The position numbers and the translations under genes are program-made. From an uncultured Amaricoccus sp. (GTDB taxonomy: Bacteria; Pseudomonadota; Alphaproteobacteria; Rhodobacterales; Rhodobacteraceae): 6,852 bases of DNA. Below, one piece after another: positions 6,819 to 6,852 of the stretch (positions are counted from its first letter, which is position 1; each line of letters begins with the position of its first letter). Under the pieces are notes generated by a model. The model saw only the letters and a program-made list of their open reading frames with translations. It did not search any database and was not told the DNA's origin. Location: the NCBI RefSeq assembly GCF_937858865.1, contig NZ_CALLYO010000235.1, positions 1-6,852 on the forward strand, written 5' to 3'.

Positions 6819-6852
6819 AAATTTACGACCTTCTGACCTTTCCCCCGGGATC

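Larger units (their letters stand above)
6404..6852. other. Low-GC segment, probably acquired
   Basis: Hand counts give about 56% GC for 6421-6840, against far higher values in the genes to the left (one 60-base line in lolD counts 83%). The change is abrupt, within roughly 40 bases after the preceding gene's stop. The part from 6384 to 6581 carries no convincing gene. A + strand frame at 6405-6605 has no homology I recognise and no ribosome site. The segment holds inverted repeats and one short - strand ORF, described separately. No integrase, transposase, terminal repeat or target duplication is seen inside the window. Confidence 0.6.

Overview
The window is chromosomal DNA from a very GC-rich alphaproteobacterium. 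It is most likely a member of the Rhodobacteraceae/Paracoccaceae. The reasons are the near-saturated GC at third codon positions, the single LolC/E-type permease with LolD, and the style of the FadL-like, YqgE and stand-alone DsbD-N-like proteins. No rRNA, tRNA, CRISPR array or recognisable insertion sequence was seen.

Layout, left to right. (1) Positions 2-589, + strand: the C-terminal 195 residues of a GMC-family FAD oxidoreductase (choline dehydrogenase-like), whose start lies outside the window. (2) Positions 760-1384, - strand: a two-gene toxin-antitoxin module, a Phd/YefM-family antitoxin followed by a VapC PIN-domain toxin. A possible promoter/operator with inverted repeats lies just upstream (1404-1439). 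(3) Positions 1517-3500, + strand: the lipoprotein-exporter pair lolC/E-lolD, overlapping by 8 bases. (4) Positions 3607-4761, + strand: an outer-membrane beta-barrel protein of the OmpP1/FadL family with its own candidate promoter. (5) Positions 4793-5365, - strand: a YqgE/AlgH (DUF179) protein, convergent with the barrel gene across a GC-rich hairpin. (6) Positions 5532-6383, + strand: a secreted periplasmic protein built on the DsbD/ScsB N-terminal domain, divergent from yqgE. (7) Positions 6384-6852: a segment of clearly lower GC (about 56% by hand count over 6421-6840) with several inverted repeats and one short unrecognised ORF on the - strand that stays open to the window edge.

Several genes share a cell-envelope theme: LolCD releases lipoproteins from the inner membrane, the FadL-like protein takes up hydrophobic compounds across the outer membrane, and the DsbD-N-like protein probably acts in periplasmic thiol or copper chemistry. 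They are separate transcription units and nothing shows that they form one system. The toxin-antitoxin module and the low-GC right end are the accessory parts. I found no convincing undescribed multi-gene system. The most open item is the unknown ORF and hairpin cluster at the right edge.
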